Shown: positions 5,393 to 7,076 of the stretch, one piece after another
Numbering within the stretch: the stretch's first letter is position 1
Layout of the letters: each line of letters opens with the position of its first letter
DNA from: Actinomycetes bacterium
Lineage (GTDB): Bacteria > Actinomycetota > Actinomycetes > Actinomycetales > Demequinaceae
Direction: 5' to 3'
Assembly (NCBI GenBank): GCA_023428185.1
Contig: JAEYYZ010000206.1
Location: 1-7,076, forward strand
Length of the DNA stretch: 7,076 nucleotides
Position numbers and translations under genes: made by a program
Notes under the pieces: model-generated
What the model saw: the letters and a program-made list of their open reading frames with translations, nothing else
What the model was told of the DNA's origin: nothing
The model's database searches: none

Positions 5393-6376
5393 ATGTCCTC
5401 GAGTGCGCCCGCCGTCTCGGTAGCCCTGTGCACGTACAACGGGGAGCGGTATGTGACCGAGCAATTGGAATCGATCGCGGCGCAGTCACTCCCGGCCACA
5501 GAGGTCCTGGTCTTTGACGACGCCTCCACGGACGCCACAGTCGATCGCGTCAGGGAGTTCATCGCCAATTACGACGGGCCCACGCGCTTCAGCTTGGAAT
5601 CCACAGACCGCGCGGGGGGCGTAGTCCCCAACTTTGAACGCGCGTTGGCGGCGTGTACGGGCGAGTTCATCGCGTTGAGTGACCAAGACGATGTGTGGCA
5701 CCCAGACCGACTCAAGGTGGCCGTGGAGCACCTCTCCACCAACCCCCACCTCCTGCTCGTCAACGCGGACGCACGCGTAGTGGACGCAGACGGTCAGCCC
5801 ACAGGCGACTCGTTGCTAGGCGCGCTCTACGTGAGCCCTGAAGACCTCGCTCAGTTCCACGCCGGGCATGGGTTCCAGCAACTCATCCGCCGCAACGTGG
5901 TGACCGGGGCGGCTACCCTTGTGCGGCGCTCGCTTCTCAAGGACGCCTTCCCGCTGGCCCCGGATTGGGTGCACGACGAATGGCTCGCCATCCTCGCCGC
6001 AGCTCGCGGCGGCATGGACACGCTGGAGCAGACGCTCATTGACTATCGCGTCCACGGGGGGAATCAGATTGGCGTGAAGGCACCCACACTCAAGCACCGT
6101 CTGGCCCAACTACGGGTTCCGCGTGCCGACCGCCTGGTGAAACTCTCCCGCCGCTCCACTGACTTGGTTGCGCGCCTAGAGCGGATGGAAGTCCCGCAGG
6201 AGGTGCTGGACCTGGCCAGGCGCAAGCAACATTTTGAGACCAAGCGGGCCGCCTACCCGCGAGCGCGTCTGCTCAGGCTCGGGCCCGTGCTTCAGAACGC
6301 CAAGGGAGGCAACTACGCCGCGCTGTCTAGCCAAGGCACCAAGGACATCCTGCGGGACATCATCCAGCCGGCTTGA
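5393..6376 (+). CDS. Family 2 glycosyltransferase, rhamnosyltransferase-like
   Basis: A 327-residue cytoplasmic enzyme with an N-terminal GT-A domain. Motifs in order: V-A-L-C-T-Y-N-G-E-R-Y (10-20), E-Q-L-x-S-I-x-x-Q-S (24-32), V-F-D-D-A-S-T-D-A-T (40-49), the nucleotide/metal site L-S-D-Q-D-D-V-W-H-P-D-R-L (95-107), the probable catalytic-base segment H-D-E-W (194-197), and Y-R-V-H-G-G-N-Q-I-G (218-227). This set is typical of enzymes that add rhamnose or related sugars to O-antigen-like or capsular glycans. The C-terminal third is Arg/Lys-rich and helical, with no membrane helix, perhaps for contact with membrane lipid carriers. The adjacent, convergent GDP-mannose dehydratase gene hints at a 6-deoxy sugar donor, but donor and linkage are guesses. 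The stop codon is 13 bases from the stop of that gene. Confidence 0.9.
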   Translation: MSSSAPAVSVALCTYNGERYVTEQLESIAAQSLPATEVLVFDDASTDATVDRVREFIANYDGPTRFSLESTDRAGGVVPNFERALAACTGEFIALSDQDDVWHPDRLKVAVEHLSTNPHLLLVNADARVVDADGQPTGDSLLGALYVSPEDLAQFHAGHGFQQLIRRNVVTGAATLVRRSLLKDAFPLAPDWVHDEWLAILAAARGGMDTLEQTLIDYRVHGGNQIGVKAPTLKHRLAQLRVPRADRLVKLSRRSTDLVARLERMEVPQEVLDLARRKQHFETKRAAYPRARLLRLGPVLQNAKGGNYAALSSQGTKDILRDIIQPA

Positions 6377-6395
6377 GTCGCCAACCTGCTCAAGC
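6371..6395 (+). other. Inverted repeat spanning the convergent gene junction
   Basis: GCTTGAG (6371-6377) and CTCAAGC (6389-6395) can pair around an 11-base loop. Each arm holds one stop codon: TGA 6374-6376 of the glycosyltransferase and the complement of the dehydratase stop at 6390-6392. A bidirectional terminator is possible, but no T tract follows on either strand, so function is unproven. The repeat shares two bases with the hairpin at 6394-6423. Confidence 0.3.
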
Positions 6396-7076
6396 GCGAC
6401 CGAGCGCCTCTAGATCGGCGCGCACCATTGCCGCCACGATCTCCTCGAAGGTCTTGGTGGTCTCCCATCCCAGTTCCACCTTGGCCTTGCTAGCGTCGCC
6501 AATGAGCACCGGAGCATCGGCCGCCCGCTCAAATCGCGGGTCACTGGTGATGAGGCTCTCTCCCCCATCCACCCTTGCTGCACTCAGGGCCGCGAGTGCA
6601 AAGTCGCGCACCGAATGCGCCGTGCCGGTGGCGACCACAAACTCGTCGGCAGCGTCATGGCGCACCGCACGGATCATGGCGTCTACATAGTCGGGCGCCC
6701 ATCCCCAGTCGCGCTTCGCGTCCAGGTTGCCCAACACCAATTCCGATGCCTGACCCGCCGCAATTGCGGCCGCACCATGGGTGATCTTGCGGGTGACAAA
6801 GCTCAGCGGCCGCCGTGGCGACTCGTGGTTGAACAACACCGCGCTGGCCACAAATGCACCCTGCGAACGGAAGACTCGCGCCATCTGGTGGGCATAAGCC
6901 TTGGCCGCGCCATAAGGGTTGAGCGGGGCGATAGCGCTGTCCTCGGAGTAGCGTTGCTGCGGCACGCCCGCGTAAATCTCGGCAGACGACGCCAGTAACA
7001 CGCGGCAGTCCGCATTGGCGTCCAGTGCTGCACGCATGACAGCAACCGCCCCCAGCCCCGTCACAGCCCCGGTCAA
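6390..7076 (-). CDS. gmd: GDP-mannose 4,6-dehydratase, N-terminus beyond the window
   Basis: The C-terminal 228 residues of a short-chain dehydrogenase/reductase that converts GDP-D-mannose to GDP-4-keto-6-deoxy-D-mannose, the precursor of GDP-fucose, GDP-rhamnose and related sugars. Numbering from the window edge, A-S-S-A-E (29-33) supplies the catalytic Ser31 and Glu33, and P-Y-G-A-A-K (54-59) gives Tyr55 and Lys59. The spacing equals that of Thr132/Glu134/Tyr156/Lys160 in E. coli GMD, so about 100 residues with the NADP-binding Rossmann start are missing. Strongly diagnostic GMD stretches follow: L-F-N-H-E-S-P-R-R (81-89), F-V-T-R-K-I-T (93-99), L-G-N-L-D-A-K-R-D-W-G (115-125), D-Y-V-x-A-M (129-134), A-T-G-x-x-H-S-V-R (149-157), and L-I-G-D-A-S-K-A-K-x-E-L-G-W (191-204) near the end. 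It is convergent with the glycosyltransferase. The first codon at the window edge reads TTG but is internal. Confidence 0.93.
   Translation of the reverse strand: MTGAVTGLGAVAVMRAALDANADCRVLLASSAEIYAGVPQQRYSEDSAIAPLNPYGAAKAYAHQMARVFRSQGAFVASAVLFNHESPRRPLSFVTRKITHGAAAIAAGQASELVLGNLDAKRDWGWAPDYVDAMIRAVRHDAADEFVVATGTAHSVRDFALAALSAARVDGGESLITSDPRFERAADAPVLIGDASKAKVELGWETTKTFEEIVAAMVRADLEALGRA
6394..6423 (+). other. GC-rich hairpin in the last codons of gmd
   Basis: GCGCG plus CCGA (6394-6398, 6400-6403) pairs with TCGG plus CGCGC (6415-6418, 6419-6423), leaving A6399 bulged and an 11-base loop. It lies just downstream of the glycosyltransferase stop, where a terminator would be expected, but inside the minus-strand coding region and without a T tract. 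It may simply reflect codon use. Confidence 0.25.

Noticed and set aside
6373..6998. Plus-strand open frames opposite the GDP-mannose dehydratase gene
   Set aside because: They are low-complexity Ser/Ala/Arg-rich or unrecognisable, while the minus strand encodes clear GMD motifs with intact catalytic spacing.

Overview
The window comes from a GC-rich bacterium, most likely an actinobacterium. The grounds are strong G/C preference at third codon positions, GTG starts, a lipobox signal peptide, actinobacterial-looking TAnnnT -10 boxes, and two genes that appear to be leaderless. Nothing in the sequence fixes the genus. All genes are ordinary chromosomal genes. I see no mobile element, CRISPR array, tRNA or rRNA.

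Layout, left to right. (1) The 3' part of a Gfo/Idh/MocA-type sugar(-nucleotide) dehydrogenase (1-765). (2) A DPM1-like family 2 glycosyltransferase (813-1547), overlapping a small three-helix membrane protein of the DUF2304 type (1544-1939). (3) A thiamine uptake operon: a TPP riboswitch (1894-1998), then thiB (2031-3092), thiP (3068-4705) and thiQ (4702-5373), each overlapping the next. (4) A second family 2 glycosyltransferase of the rhamnosyltransferase-like kind (5393-6376). (5) On the minus strand and convergent, the C-terminal two-thirds of a GDP-mannose 4,6-dehydratase (6390-7076, running off the right edge).

Both flanks therefore look like cell-surface glycan or sugar-nucleotide metabolism, and a self-contained, riboswitch-controlled thiamine/TPP ABC importer sits between them. 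ThiB would capture thiamine or its phosphates outside the membrane, ThiP would form the channel and ThiQ would power it. TPP in the cell would close translation of thiB through a hairpin that hides its Shine-Dalgarno sequence.

The most interesting points are regulatory. The aptamer begins inside the DUF2304 coding region, so that gene's UGA stop codon is also the start of the invariant UGAGA motif of the riboswitch. A -10 box inside the same gene (1881-1886) would start the transcript almost exactly at aptamer helix P1. Both glycosyltransferase genes have a TAGAGT/TAGGCT box exactly 6 nt before the ATG, with no Shine-Dalgarno, which points to leaderless transcripts. I found no convincing wholly new system; the gene families themselves are all recognisable.
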